Part shown: positions 34,410 to 46,436 of the stretch, piece by piece | How positions within the stretch are numbered: the first letter of the stretch is position 1 | Layout: every line of letters begins with the position of its first letter | NCBI GenBank assembly: GCA_007922195.1 | Contig: ML681970.1 | Location: 372,001-436,000 of the forward strand | Direction of reading: 5' to 3' | DNA length: 64,000 bases | Source: Podocnemis expansa | Taxonomy: Eukaryota > Chordata > Testudines > Podocnemididae | Position numbers and translations under genes: made by a program | The notes under the pieces: generated by a model | Database searches by the model: none | What the model was told of the DNA's origin: nothing | Seen by the model: the letters and a program-made list of their open reading frames with translations, nothing else

Positions 34410-35599
34410 GTAAGTACCCACCACTGCTTTCCAATCTTTCCCAAACAGTAGGCCATCTTTCTAGTTTAGAAGCCATTTGTTGTACTAATAGATCATGTCT
34501 GCTTATGTCTGTTCCAGGATGTTAATTACAGTGGGGGTAGAATAAGCAGGGGAATTTGTTAGATTAAAAAGTGAGATTCCAGACTGTGATCTGCAGGTAC
34601 TGAGAGGACAGTTGTACATGCCTGCAGACTGTCCAGTGAAACACTGGGCCTGATTCTCCTGTTTGATAAATTTTCTGGTCAATTGCTTTGACCACACTGT
34701 GGTTCATTGTGAAATGTATTCAAGAGACCAAATAGTCAATATCAGTCAGGTTTATAGCTAAAACCCAATAATGTTATAGTATGGGGGAAAAGTTCAATAT
34801 GAAACTAGTCTCCAGGAAGCTGTTTTGTGTAGCATTGTCTTCACCTTACACAGAAGGTGTGCTCCCAATGTTGCATTTTTCAACTAAGGAGCATTTGGAG
34901 GATGATTTTACAAATTACAAAACTCTTTACCTGTAACTAAAACCCAGCCACTCATTTTGCCCCACTTTCTTAACTTGTTCTGTACCTTCTTTTCTCTTTG
35001 TCTCAGACACTAGCATTCCAGGTACTGGACTGTGGAGGTATCTCCCTAGCTTGTACTAAGACATAGAATGAAGGTACCTTGAGTTTGACAAGTTCCTTTA
35101 AGTCAAGTTATACTATTATACGGTGTTTTGGAGTGAGCAGAACCCTGGCAGGAAAGTAAGTCAACTCAGTTCATAAACTAGCAAGTATTTGTGAAGTGTG
35201 ACTTGGATTAGCCTAGTAGATGTGTATTCACTGCCCTGCACCTTTTGTTGTCAGGTAAATCAGTGGAAAATCAGTGTGAAGTCACATAAGAACAGTTTAT
35301 CTGTGCATCCTGTACCCACTTTACACAAGTGTGAGTGACTGTGCAAGCTTCAGAGCAGTGAAAAGTCGTCAGATCCATTGGATCTTTTCAGGAATGAGTT
35401 ATCTCAGGGGATTGGAAATGGATTCTGGGCCTTTCATTTCTGCTTCACCAGTGTGAATATGACGAGGTAGTTTGGTAGTGAATGTTAGTGACTGCCAACT
35501 GATACCTGTTCAGGGGATTATAGCTGAGAACAGGAATTCAGTCCAGAGGGAAAAGTATCCATGTTACAAAATCACCACCATAACTGGTACCCTTGTTTG

Positions 35600-36175
35600 C
35601 AACCATATCTCATGATTTCTAGCCATCAGCAGAGTGAGGCTCTGGAACAGTCTTCAAAGGGGAATAGTGGGGGAAAGTCTAACTTATTTTAAGATGGAGC
35701 TTGATAGTTATGCATGGGATGGTATGATGAGGCTGCTTACAATGACATATGATCCATTAATGACTGCTATTAGAAAATATCTCAGATGGCCAGAGGTGGG
35801 ACCCTAGGTGTAGAGGTCTTTCAGTTACTACACGGAGTTCTTTCCCAGGTATTTGGCAGATTGGTCTTGCCCGTGTGCTCAGGTCTAACTGATCACCATA
35901 TCTGGAGTCAGGAAGGAATTTCCCACAGGTCAGACTGGCAGAGACTCTGGGGACTTTTCATCTTCTATAGCATGGGTCAGAGGTCGTTTGCTAGTCTGAA
36001 CTAAAGTAAATGGTGGAAACACTGTAACTTGGTCTTTAAGTCAAGATTTGAAGACTTCAGTAATTGATCCAGAGGTTAGCAGCCTACTGCAAGAGGTGGT
36101 GAGGTTCTGTGGTCTGTGAGGTGCAGGAGGTCAGAGTAAATGGTCTCTTCTAGCCTTAAAGTCTGTAGGAGTGAA
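35600..36175 (+). mobile_element. CR1 LINE 3' fragment (plus)
   Basis: It contains GAGCTTGATAGTTATGCATG, TCTAACTGATCACCATATCT, GGAAGGAATTTCCCACAGGT and near the end TGGTCTCTTCTAGCCTTAAA, a full CR1 3' UTR-type order. It is intronic and has no coding frame. Confidence 0.8.
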
Positions 36176-36963
36176 TGAGTCATGTGGACTGAATAACATC
36201 TCGCTCTGAGATGGAGTCCCTCCAAAGTAGGGTTAAAGCATGCTCATGCATGTGGAGGAAGCTTGCAGTGTTCTTAATTGTTCTTTACTCGTGCTGTGGG
36301 TAAATACAGACAGCCCCAAGATCTGTTCTGTCGCTTGTCTGTGCTAAATTCACTAAAAAAAACTATGTCGCTTCATGTTTCTTCAGACTGTACAATAGGC
36401 AGTAATGAAAGCCACAAAAAGAGGAGAAATAAGACCAACAGTGTGGTTACTGCTGCTGATTTCAGCATCCAATTTTGCTAAGTCTCTTCTTGCAGTGCTG
36501 TGGGATAACCTATGTCTCAAGATCCAAAGCAACCCCATATTTATGACAACTTGAATAGAAAAAGGCTTAACAAAAATTAAAGATGTAGAACAATGTGATT
36601 GACTGGCGTCCTTCAGTTACAACTGCTGCTGTCTCATAGTTCCTTCTCTCAGTGGCTGTGCTCAAAGATTCATGCAAACAAGATACAACTGGTCTCTTTC
36701 AACCTAGAATAATATTAAGAAATATTGAAACAAAAGTCATTTGGTGGAGATGTCTATAGGTGCCTTACTGATTTGTCTTATGCCCTAAATCTCCTTCTCA
36801 AGGAAAAATGGGGAAGTAATTTAGCCTTGCTACAACCACAAAAAAACCTGGGAGGATATCTGGCTCAATGTGAAAGATGATTCAGGTTCTGTATCTATGG
36901 CATTCTTCCAGATCAAGATATTAAATAGGTGCTACTGGGCTCCAGAACATTTGTTTGAGGCTA

Positions 36964-37410
36964 AGTTCCAAAGGGGCAGCTATATTAGTCTAGTTCACTA
37001 AAACAAACAAGGAGTCCTGTGGCACTTAAAGACTAATAAATTTATCTATTGCGTGAGCTTTTGTGGGAGGAAATCCCACTTTGTCAGATACTTTGAGGAT
37101 GGGGGAATGTCTGGAATGGGAGGAGATAAATGCAGGGAAGTGTAAGTCATGGGATCTGGTCACACTGTAACAGCAAATCAAAGCAGTTGTTAAGATTCAA
37201 ACACTGCAGAACAGCATGTAGAGGAAGATGAGGTCAAATCACCAGTTGTAATGAAAGAAGAATCCTATTAGCCCTGAAGCAATGCAATCAAATTTGCAAA
37301 TAAATCAGGGCTTAATAGGGACTTCAGATTTTTCTTCTCATTACAACAGTGATTTGACCTCAGTAATAAATAAATTTGTTAGTCTTTAAGTGCCACAGGA
37401 CTCCTTGTTA
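36964..37410. mobile_element. Palindromic Penelope-like tail with 11-bp TSD
   Basis: Flanked by GTTTGAGGCTA at 36953-36963 and 37411-37421. The left half has AGGAGTCCTGTGGCACTTAA and GAGGTCAAATCACCAGTTGT. The right half has both in inverted form (TTACAACAGTGATTTGACCT; TTAAGTGCCACAGGACTCCT). The left arm carries about 180 bp of tail sequence (AAATGCAGGGAAGTGTAAGT) not present in the right arm. It is non-coding. Confidence 0.85.
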
Positions 37411-38232
37411 GTTTGAGGCTAGATTGGCAGCAGGCAGTGAATACTGGAGATGCAAATTGCTGCATGCCAGCCTTTTACACATTCTGTATACCTGTCAAAA
37501 TATTTCTCTGTTCTGGACTGCCATATTCAGTTCCCTCTCAAAAAGTTCATGTTAGTATCTTTCCTTCATCAAGTTTGTGCATCTTAGGGATGCTGCATGA
37601 GTTGATATTACCAGATAATAGTATGAAATGGATTGCAGTAAACTACTTCAGTGGCCAGAAGTCTGCAGTTCTTCCCTTCATACACAGATTGGTTTAGTGA
37701 GCTCCCTATTACTGTATAAGTGGGAAAAATGACTGTCTAATAGAAACACTTGGAAAAAATATGAGGCAGTTTAATCATACATGAAACTATTGTATATTTT
37801 TGGATATGTTAGCCCCCAGTACTCATAGGTTATGCTCTTCCTTATTTATCTATTTAGTCACTTTAATAAATGATGCCGTACATGTCCACTCTGTGTTCAG
37901 GTGTTTTGGGTTTTGGTTTTTTTCCAAGTTTTAAAAATAATGAATGTTGAATTTTCTTATTTATATATTATTTCCATATTGTGTGTCTATTTATATATGC
38001 TTTATTTCACTGTTTATATTTTATGTAAAAACAATGGAAATAAAAGTTTAAAACAAAAATAGCCTACTTAACAGTTTTCCAGTCAGGGCTTCTCAACTTC
38101 TCATTGATTTACAGTGTGATGCGGCTCAGTCTCACAGAAATAAATGTTGTTCATTAGTACATCTCCACTGTGATAAGTGAGGGTATGGTTTATCTATGTA
38201 CATCTCTTTCAAGATTGGCTGTTTTCTAGATA

Positions 38233-38679
38233 CAGTGGGGGACCATTAACCCAGATCCCCACAGCCTGCCAGTGGTGGCAGAAGCTTTGCCATCCCACCG
38301 CCAGCAGGATGGGAGAATCCGGATCTGTCCCCAGCTGCTGCCGGACAAGTGGAAGAGCTTCCGCTGCACCGGCAAGCCATGGGGGGGAGTGGATTCGGAT
38401 GGCCCCCACGGCAGAAGCTTCCCAGCTTGTCCAGAAGCAGCTGGGGACAGATCCGGATCCCCTCAGCCTGCCAGCCAAAAGACTGTCTTTGGGCTGGCTA
38501 GGGTCCCTGGCTGCCAGCTCTGCACTGCCAGCACTGATTTGTGCGCCGATGAGCGCTTGTTCCTGCACACGCATGCACAGAGCTTAGGAGGAACATTGGT
38601 CCCATTTATGTGCGGTCCGTTTAACACACAGTTGCCGTGGCTTGTCCCCCAACACCTGTGCGTTAATGGGTACCCACTG
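38233..38679. mobile_element. Tc1/mariner- or Tigger-like non-autonomous element with internal hairpin
   Basis: The ends CAGTGGGGGACCATTAACC and the inverted counterpart CAGTGGGTACCCATTAACG are each flanked by a TA dinucleotide (38231-38232; 38680-38681), the target of this superfamily. Inside, about 38309-38368 and 38398-38462 are inverted repeats sharing ATCCGGATCTGTCCCCAGCT. Both strands can therefore encode the chance peptide SGSVPSC. There is no transposase. Confidence 0.75.
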
Positions 38680-39012
38680 TACCATCCATTCTTTTATCAT
38701 TTCTGTACCTTTCAGACTTGGAAATCTTGCTTGTCACTTATTGTAGCAAACTTAACTTTAAGTAGATGAAGTATTTTGTCAGGGAAAATAAATAATAGTA
38801 AGATGCTACTCCCTGGTAGCATAGGGAGTCCTTCTGCATTTTCTGAGTTAATCTAATAGGTGTTTTTAGTCTCAGAATTCTGATCATCTGAAACCAGTGA
38901 CATTTCTTACTGGTTCACAATTCTGCATTACCAACAGGCTGCCTGTGATTAAATCAGTGGACATGTACTTTTCACCTTACTATATTTACATTTCTTCCTT
39001 TATATTTTTAAG

Positions 39013-39148
39013 GTACTGCACAGATGAAAATCAAACGTTTTCTCAACCTTCCATGCTGGAGAATCACATCAGTCTCATGCATGGCATCAAAAACCCAGAT
39101 CTATCCCAGATGTCCAAAGCAAAAGCTTCAGGGAGAAACTCAACAAAA
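39013..39148 (+). CDS. ZNF592: ZNF592 coding exon f (second half of split finger)
   Basis: The acceptor is ..TATATTTTTAAG and the donor GTAATT. The first G completes Trp (TGG) from exon e, giving YTCWYC and then LENHISLMH, a C2H2 finger with a slightly long loop (x15). A basic linker (KAKASGRNSTK) follows. The 136-bp exon ends in phase 0. The branch/polypyrimidine region is T-rich but interrupted by A. Confidence 0.85.
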
Positions 39149-40494
39149 GTAATTTACATTTTTTTTTTTCAGTACAAACATGAATTTGGCTTGTTTATAT
39201 AGAGAGAGTTGGACGGTTTATATAGAGTAAGTCCTAGAAACTAGCACATGCTGCCAGAGTTATTTCCAGGAGTATTTTCTAGTTAACAGTGTAGGCCAAA
39301 GAACAGCCAGAACTATTGTTCTAAATTAGGGAAGCACAATTTATAACCCCATTTTCATGGTCTCAGAATTCTTTCAAAGTAGAATGCTGTTTTACTGCTG
39401 AAACTTCCCTTACTGGTGTTTTGCCAAGAAGAGACTTTTTCTAGGAAGCTTGTGAAAATCTGGGCAGCCATATAAAATTATTTTTAAGAAGAAAACAAGT
39501 TAGTAAATAAATAAAATACCTTTTCTTACCTTATAAACAATTATTTGCTTTTAACAGTCTAATTAATAATCCTAAATATTAAATGTGTGCGCCACATAGG
39601 TTAATTGAGGTTGCTGTATGGGCCATAATGACCTTTCTGGTTTAAAATGTACATGCTTAATGTTTTCTGGCTTTCATGATCCATTAGAGAAGCCAACAGA
39701 AGAGACCAAAGCCTCTTCAATGTCTGTATATCTCTCTTTCACAAACGGAGTCCAGGAAGTTGATGGTGGAGCTTTCCCCCCCCCCCCCCCGACTCCAAGA
39801 TCTTCATCTAAAGATGCCCTTTATTTGATCCCATTACTCTTAGTTATATCCATGCATGACTCTAAATAATGTCTGTGTACCTAATGTTTACACCCTTCTT
39901 GTCTGTAACACCCCCCGCAACCCTGTCACCCTTCAGCTAAACCGCTTTTTAATTTTTCCTCCAAATCCATTTTGAGTCCCATGGTCATATTGTTGTGTTT
40001 TTTCTGGACTGTCTCCAGTTTCTCCATATCATTCTGGTAACAGGGTAGCCAGAACTAAGATACAATTGCAGCTTGGTAGTACCATAGTCACATACCACCT
40101 GCCTTTGAAAAGCCTTTGCTTATGTAACCCACAATTGCTTTTTGTTTTTCAGCTTTATTATTTTGTACAGCTTTGCTGCACTGCAGTCTCAGGTTCAGTT
40201 TACTTTCTGTTGTCACACAGTTTTCTCCCTTCCCTTACATATTTGTATTCTAAATTATTTTTCCACAGATACCTTAACTTGAATTTTCCATTATTTTCTT
40301 TTCCCAGGACTGTTTTTTCCTACTGAAATACATCAAATATCCCTGAAGTAGTAGTTTATTTCCCCTAAACAGAGCTGTGAGGTATATTTATTGTATAAAT
40401 TAGTCAACCAATTTCATTATATTTTTAATAACTTAGTCTTAAAAACTATGGTAGATTTATGCTGAGTTGTGGTTGCTGTTGTATCTTTTATTTG

Positions 40495-40640
40495 CATTAT
40501 GGTAGTGCCTGGGGTCTGCAACCCAGATCAGATTGCCAGTGTACTAAGAACACTTACAGTAGCTGTGCAGAATAAGAGAGAGTCCCTGTTCTGAACAGCT
40601 TGAAATTTAAACAGATAAGACAGATCAAAGTTTGGGTGGC
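40495..40640 (+). repeat. Sauropsid interspersed repeat (copy 2)
   Basis: Same block order as 27460-27600: ATTATGGTAGTGCCTGGGGT, AGAGAGTCCCTGTTCTGAAC and TTTAAACAGATAAGACAGAT. Family not named with certainty. Confidence 0.5.
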
Positions 40641-41521
40641 ATGAATTCAGTATATAAGCAGAATGAACAGTGTGATGGTCTGCAAAGTGTACATTTAATT
40701 TTGTGGCTTTTGTTGGCTTGTTTTCAATTTTTCCATGTGGGGTTCTGTTGGGGAGAGGTTTGGCTAAGAAGAGAGATGAGGGAAGAAGAGGACAGAGATA
40801 GCAGAGGTGGGAGGGACGCTGCAAGGAGCTGGAACAAAAAAAAGGCCAATCCTCAGCTGGAAGAAAATGTCTGAAGTAAAAAAAATTGTAAAAAGCTGCC
40901 AGGAGCTGCAATGTTGTCATGTCTCAAGGTCTCTGCTTTAGCTGCTTGTCTGCTACTCTTGGCTGAACTGCCAGCACTTTTTTTCTTCCCTGAGGTCACA
41001 CAGCTGAGGAGAGAGTGATTCTAGCAGCCATTCATCGTGCCTAAATGCCAGGCTCCTCTGCAGCCTTACCTACCTCCATTCCTTTCTGCCGCCTTCAGCC
41101 TCTCCCCTCCTCAGTCCACCTGATCACCAAATCAGGCCAGCTTTTCCTCAACAAGGTCTCTAGAAACCCTGTAACCAGAACCCTTCTCCATCCCCTGATC
41201 GTCCCTTTCCTCAGCTGTTTGTCTCCTCAGTGATCCTACCCTCTCTTTCTCACCCCAACAATCTTTTAAACATGCTGTCCTTAAAATAATAAATCTTTTC
41301 CCTCTTCTCTTTTCAAACCTCTTTGCCTTCCACATTAAGTTCAGATTCTTCCCCCTTTCAGAACTCCAGCCCTGTCTTCCATCCCTTTTCTCAATTCTCT
41401 CTACTCTCCTTCTAGATCTTCCCTGTGTATCCTTCTTCCACCCCATGTGCAGAACTCACTGTGCTGATGCACCATACCTCCTGTGTCTCTTCCTTCAGAT
41501 CACTCCAGAGGCCCTTTAATT

Positions 41522-41728
41522 CTGGGGTGGGCAAAAAATGGCCTGCAGTGCAGGCTGGATTCAGCCATCTAGAGGTCACTGTCCAGCCCTCTGCCCCTGG
41601 TCAGCTCTCTTCCCTACCCTTGTGGCGCTGTGCCCAGCTGGGGCTGCGCTGCACCCCTCCTTTGGGTGGCTCGCTCCACCCCTAGCTGTTCCCACCAGTC
41701 CACCTGGGAATTTTATTTTCCACCCCTG
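41522..41728. mobile_element. hAT-type non-autonomous element
   Basis: Ends CTGGGGTGGGCAAAA and TTTTCCACCCCTG are inverted repeats. The flanks CTTTAATT (41514-41521) and CTTTAACC (41729-41736) match at 6 of 8. The interior is GC-rich and non-coding. Confidence 0.75.
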
Positions 41729-41786
41729 CTTTAACCCATGTTGTGTGCTCATTTCCACCTGTATTTTGTCTTTCTAGTTATAACTG

Positions 41787-42115
41787 TGACAAGATGGATA
41801 AGGGTAATAGCTTTTATTGGGCCAACGTCTATTGGTGAGAAAGAAGCTTTCTAGCTCCACAAACTCTTCATCCGAGTGTCACAGCTAAATACAAGATCAA
41901 GCACATGTTTTAACATAGTTAGCACATGTTTTAAGGGACCCTTCAAGGTGAAATGGCCCATTAACGCCTGTGTAATTATAGGACTAAGAAGGGGATTCTT
42001 GGATTTTAGATTGTTGTAATAAATCATAAATACAGTGTCTTTATTAAGACCAGATTTTTAGTTTGTGGAAAAGTTGTGAATTGAGTTGAATAATAACAAT
42101 TTAAATTTTACACTT
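41787..42115 (+). repeat. Penelope-tail-like repeat
   Basis: Contains GGTAATAGCTTTTATTGGGC, AACTCTTCATCCGAGTGTCA, ACCCTTCAAGGTGAAATGGC and GTTGTAATAAATCATAAATA in the order of a very common turtle/crocodilian repeat that I link to Penelope-like element tails. The family name is from memory. Confidence 0.55.
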
Positions 42116-42578
42116 TGGGATGTGGACCATATTTTCCTGGCATTAAGTATTCTGTCAGTACCCAACAAATAACATTCTGTATATATGAACAACATTTTAC
42201 ATAGATTTCAGTGCCAGAAGAGACTGTTGTGATCATCTTGTCTAACTTGCTGTACAACACAAGTCATGAAACTTCCCCAAAATAATTCCTTTTGAACTAG
42301 AGCAAATCTTTATTCTCAAGAAATCCAATCTTGATTTTTGAAAGCATCCATGTTAGAAAAAACACCATGACCCTTAGCAGACTGTTCCAGTGGTTAATTA
42401 CACATACTGTAATCTGTGTTTTATTTCCAGTCTGAATTTGTCTAACGTCAAATTCCAACTATTGGATGTTGTTCTAACTTTGTTTGCTAGACCGAAGAAC
42501 TCCTGATGAAATATTTATTTTCCCTGTAGGTATTTATAAGTGGCCCCTTAACTTTCTCTTAGTTAAATTAAATAGATT

Positions 42579-42668
42579 GAAAATGAGAGTCCTGTGGCAC
42601 CTTATAAACAAACAGCTTTCTTTGGGCATAAGCTTTTGTGGGCTCCAACCACCTTTGTCAGATGCAAG
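42579..42668 (+). mobile_element. Short Penelope-like tail insertion in CR1
   Basis: Contains GAGTCCTGTGGCACCTTATA and GGGCATAAGCTTTTGTGGGC and ends CAGATGCAAG. It is flanked by the perfect 10-bp duplication TAAATAGATT at 42569-42578 and 42669-42678. It shows that very short, non-palindromic tails also integrated. Confidence 0.8.
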
Positions 42669-42729
42669 TAAATAGATTTGAGCTCCTGAAGTCTGTCAGT
42701 CTATCAGGCACATTTCCAGTCCTTTAATC

Positions 42730-42904
42730 CAGTGGTTCTCAACCTTTTGCAGATCGTGACACACTGGCATATCATGATTCTACAGGGCACACCAGCCCAT
42801 TCCCCCAACCTCCCCACCCCCTGGCAAATCTAGCCATTTTCCAGACACTGCTAGCTAGGTGGCAACACAGTAATTTGTCCCAACACAGTGGTTGAGAACC
42901 ACTG
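42730..42904. mobile_element. hAT-type element nested in CR1
   Basis: Ends CAGTGGTTCTCAACC and GGTTGAGAACCACTG are perfect inverted repeats. The flanks CTTTAATC and TATTAATC match at 6 of 8, and CR1 sequence continues on the right. Non-coding. Confidence 0.85.
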
Positions 42905-43916
42905 TATTAATCATTCATGACCTCGGGCTTATATCCTTTCCATGTTGATTGGTACCCAAAACAACCACATTTTTCATGGTATTGAATGTCCAGCATAATT
43001 CCTGCTCTTCATTGAACCAGTGATAAACGTTAGGAACTGGTTGACATGCTTCAGAAACAAGGGCCTTTGCTTCTTGGTTGATCTTTCTGTATCTTCCTTG
43101 TCCATTTGACCCAGTCCTCCAAGCATGCCTTTTTCCAGCACATATTGTGTAGCTGTGTCACTAATAGTTCTGTTGCTAAGTCTCTCACTGTCTCCATAAC
43201 AGGGCCAGATATTAAGCTGGCCCTCGAGCCCTGAGCTTGGGTTTAAAGGTGCTCAAGCTTCAGGCATTCAGGGCACAGGAATGCCTCCAGAATTTCATTC
43301 ATGATTTTGCCATGGGGGCCAAGTACAGTCTGCTTCTGCTCACAGCAGGACCTTAATAGACCACCTGAACTGGAGTCCAATCCCAGGGGGTCCTGAGAAA
43401 CAAAACCTTTGCTTGCTGACATCCTTTGAGATAGTCAGGAACAGGCTGCCCTGATAGAAGTCCTGATACCATTTCTCCGGCTGACCTGAGGGTGCTAAAC
43501 AGTTTAGTGTGATAGAACTGGCCAGGGTGGAAAGTTCCGGAGGTTGAAGTAAAAAAACAGTGTGTGAGGTGTAGGGTGGAAAGTTTCTGTAGCACAAATG
43601 TACTAAGGAGGTGGCTCTCTGGACAGCTGAGATGCTGGCAAGTGGAACCAGAGCTGGAGTTTCTTGTCCAAAGAGAGTTATGGAGGGGGGAGGGACACTG
43701 AGGCATTTCATGCTGGTAAGACAGGCAGCGAGAAAAAAGCCTCCAAATTCAGCTCCATTTAAAATATCTAAAGCAATGGGTTAGATTCTGCATTTTGCCT
43801 GAAGCACTGCTACATCTAGAGTATTATGTATTTCCGATCTGTGTGAAATTCAGCAAGCCAAAATTCTTGATTTTAAATGGATATAATAATGAGACATTTT
43901 TAAAACCTTTTTTTAG

Positions 43917-44402
43917 GCAAAATCTCCAAAGAGAGGGTCTTCAGGTGCTCTGGAACGAATGGAAACCACTGAAGCTCCACCAGCCAAAAAACTGAAGGCA
44001 CATTGGAAATGTGCTAAATGTGGATTTATAACAGACACCAGTACTGAATTTCAGGAACACATACCTCAGCACAAGACAGACAACTCCACTTATCAGTGCT
44101 TGCTCTGTGGCTTGTGTTATACATCTCACATCTCTCTGAACAGGCATCTCTTCATTGTTCATAAAGTAAAAGAGGAAGATGAGGAGGAAGAAGAAGAAAG
44201 GGAAAAGTTCCAAACAGAGACCAGTGAGAATGGACATGAAGAATGTAACAGTGAGATGAACACTACAGTGGAGGAAGAAAATAGTTTGACATGCAAAATG
44301 TGTGAAACTGACTCAGCACTTTGTGCGCACAGTCAGAGGTGTGGCCTGGAGGATTCCATTTGTGGCTCTCAGAACAATCATTCAGATTCTCCTAAGATTT
44401 AA
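43917..44402 (+). CDS. ZNF592: ZNF592 terminal coding exon g (two fingers, acidic tail)
   Basis: The acceptor ..CCTTTTTTTAG is strong. The frame runs in phase from exon f to a TAA at 44400-44402, giving 161 codons here and about 508 visible in all. After AKSPKRGSSG come two fingers: CAKCGFI...QEHIPQH and CLLCGLC...NRHLFIVH. Then an acidic run (KEEDEEEEEEREK) and a Ser/Asn-rich end with two more CxxC-like pairs (CKMC) that do not form a full finger. Acidic tails of this kind are seen in many transcription regulators; its role here is unknown. Confidence 0.9.
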   Translation, partial: AKSPKRGSSGALERMETTEAPPAKKLKAHWKCAKCGFITDTSTEFQEHIPQHKTDNSTYQCLLCGLCYTSHISLNRHLFIVHKVKEEDEEEEEEREKFQTETSENGHEECNSEMNTTVEEENSLTCKMCETDSALCAHSQRCGLEDSICGSQNNHSDSPKI

Positions 44403-44513
44403 GAAAAGAACAATTTAATCAAAACATTGGGTGGGGATGGGTGAATCTTGGAAATATGCTGTTTGTTCCTTGGGCTGGACTGGGCTTTCCATTAACATTT
44501 AATTTGTAAGGGA

Positions 44514-44519
44514 AATAAA
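44514..44519 (+). terminator. ZNF592: Proximal poly(A) signal
   Basis: AATAAA 112 bases after the stop codon. Use would give a very short 3' UTR. Confidence 0.4.
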
Positions 44520-45588
44520 AACCACCTCCATAGCACTGACTCTCTGCCAGATCAGAGAGGTGAAAAGGGAAAACAGGACAAGAAACTCCCTCCCCAGAAC
44601 TTGTCTAACTCCTACAGATGAAGGAGCACGTTTTGAAGCTGCAGTTTTCTCCCTGAAAATGAGCTCTCTTCCTGTGAGTGTTCACTGCCTTTGTCTGGAG
44701 CCCCACCCTTGCCTCCTTTCTTTTAGAGTTTTCTTCTGGTATTTATGCTTAAATTCCCTTTCCAATTTTTCACTTTATTACTCAGATCCATAAGACTGTA
44801 TGTCAGTCAAATACACTTGTCAGGACCATACAAACTGTGTTAAATCCTGTTACATCATCTAGCAGATGCAACCCACAGGTTTTGCGTAGGCTGCAGAGTG
44901 CTGTTTCATTGCCCTAGAAGTATGCCAGGTTCATCTTCTAGTTTTCCCTTGAATGTTGTTGAATCAAATTGTGTTACCAATTTAAATCACCACAGAAGAG
45001 ATTTTGGCATTCTCACTCATCTTTTTAACTGTTTGTATAAATATTGCTAAATCAACTAGATTTTTAAGTGATCAAAGCACAAGGTCACACACAGCAACAA
45101 AGGCCTAACTCTACTCAGGGGAGCTACTGCTGTTAAAGCCTTTGGCGGCCAGACACCAGTATAGCTGGATTGATGCAAACTCTAGTGAAGACAAGTGGAG
45201 CCAAAAGTTGCACCTCTGCAGTTTGTCCTGGTTTTGAACAAGAATAATATGCACAGGTGACTGTTGCAGCATATAACAGCTTTGCTTGTCTGCACTAGGG
45301 AAGATGCACCAGTGCAAAAAAAGGTGCCCCTCTCCCCCAGCTGAAATCCTCAGCATGGGCAAATATAACTGGCCTATGGTAGTTTTTGCTCAAGCACCCT
45401 TGTCTATATACTTTCAGTCAAAGGAATGAAAAGCTCTGCAAGAAATAGGCACTTCATCAGCTGTAGTTTGTTAGCTCCCAATTTGGGAGATGATCCTGAA
45501 GCAGATGATGTGATTAAAGTAAGAAAAGGTGATCTTTTTTGGCCATAGCATGTGAGCCATCCTCTGGTATAGTATATAGCCAAATCAG

Positions 45589-45838
45589 GGTTTGTCTACA
45601 CTGTGGGCTCCACAGCGATCGATGGAGCTGGATTGATTGACTGGTTCGTGTAAACCTGCTCAGTCGATGGAAGATGGGCTCTCTGGTCGATGCCATTAGT
45701 CCTAGCTCCCTGAAAGGAGTAAACCACATAGATGCAGTGATATGTCAACATAAGTATGTCAACAGGAGAGAGGCAAGCTATGTTACGTAGCTTATGTATC
45801 TCTCATCAGCCACCGGTGGCAGTGTATACCAGGCCTTA
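45589..45838. mobile_element. Inverted-repeat DNA element in ZNF592 3' UTR
   Basis: The ends GGGTTTGTCTACACTG and the complement of CAGTGTATACCAGGCC form imperfect inverted repeats with a shared TACACTG core. No transposase is seen. Superfamily not determined. Confidence 0.5.
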
Positions 45839-46430
45839 TTCTTGCAGCACAGTTAGCAGCCGCAACTCCTGTGTTATGGAGTGTTCCATGTACGTGACCA
45901 GGCAAGGAAGAGCATGGCACCCACAAAGGCGTGTGTAGAATTGAGAGAGCACCATACTGTAATGCTTCAATTACTCTAGCTCCTTTGATAGCAGATTTTC
46001 CATCTTTACTCAATTTTATAAATTACTTTGGAGACTTTTTTATTTCCATATAGTCATATTGACTTTTCCCTGTCCATGCTGTTTCCTCATTTGTTCTCTT
46101 CACACGCTTTGTGTAATATAATTACTTCTATATGGTTTTTATGTTGAGACAGAATCCTGCTCATTATTGTTTACTATGATGTTTAAATAATTTAAAAACT
46201 ATTTATCTTATTGGATTTGAATTGCTTACTTCCTTGTCTCGATGTGTTTTGATACAAACAGTTTGGAACTCTTTGTATTTTTTGATACTGTGTACATTAG
46301 CCTAGGGTATGTTTTACAAGGTAGCCTATGTAGAGTAACAATAGCAGGGGTCACTCCCAAGCCATCACATATCTATTTAATCTGCAGTGGCATTTGTGCC
46401 TTGCTATAATGTTTACTTCAGAATATTTCA

Positions 46431-46436
46431 AATAAA
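46431..46436 (+). terminator. ZNF592: Distal poly(A) signal
   Basis: AATAAA followed within 40 bases by a GTGTGGATGAG / TTCTTTTT region that could serve as the downstream element. Confidence 0.6.

Larger units (their letters stand above)
42190..42960 (-). mobile_element. CR1 LINE 3' fragment (minus), host of nested insertions
   Basis: The minus-strand CR1 signature runs from AGACTGTTGTGATCATCTTG through ACTTCCCCAAAATAATTCCT and CAGTCTGAATTTGTCTAACG to GAGCTCCTGAAGTCTGTCAG and AATCATTCATGACCTCG. It is cut by a 90-bp Penelope-tail insertion (42579-42668) and a hAT element (42730-42904). The CR1 parts are collinear across both. Confidence 0.8.

Noticed and set aside
38177..38769. Frames of 121-165 codons on both strands
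   Set aside because: They arise from the palindromic interior of a TA-flanked DNA element, and the same peptide on both strands is explained by the inverted repeat.
43340..43711. 117-123-codon minus-strand frames just before the last ZNF592 exon
   Set aside because: Two frames overlap in the same direction with no domain, no conservation visible, and antisense to the intron.
26441..44402. Possibility that the zinc-finger gene is ZNF532 or ZNF687
   Set aside because: Not fully excluded. Linkage to SEC11A favours ZNF592, but a protein alignment is needed to be certain.
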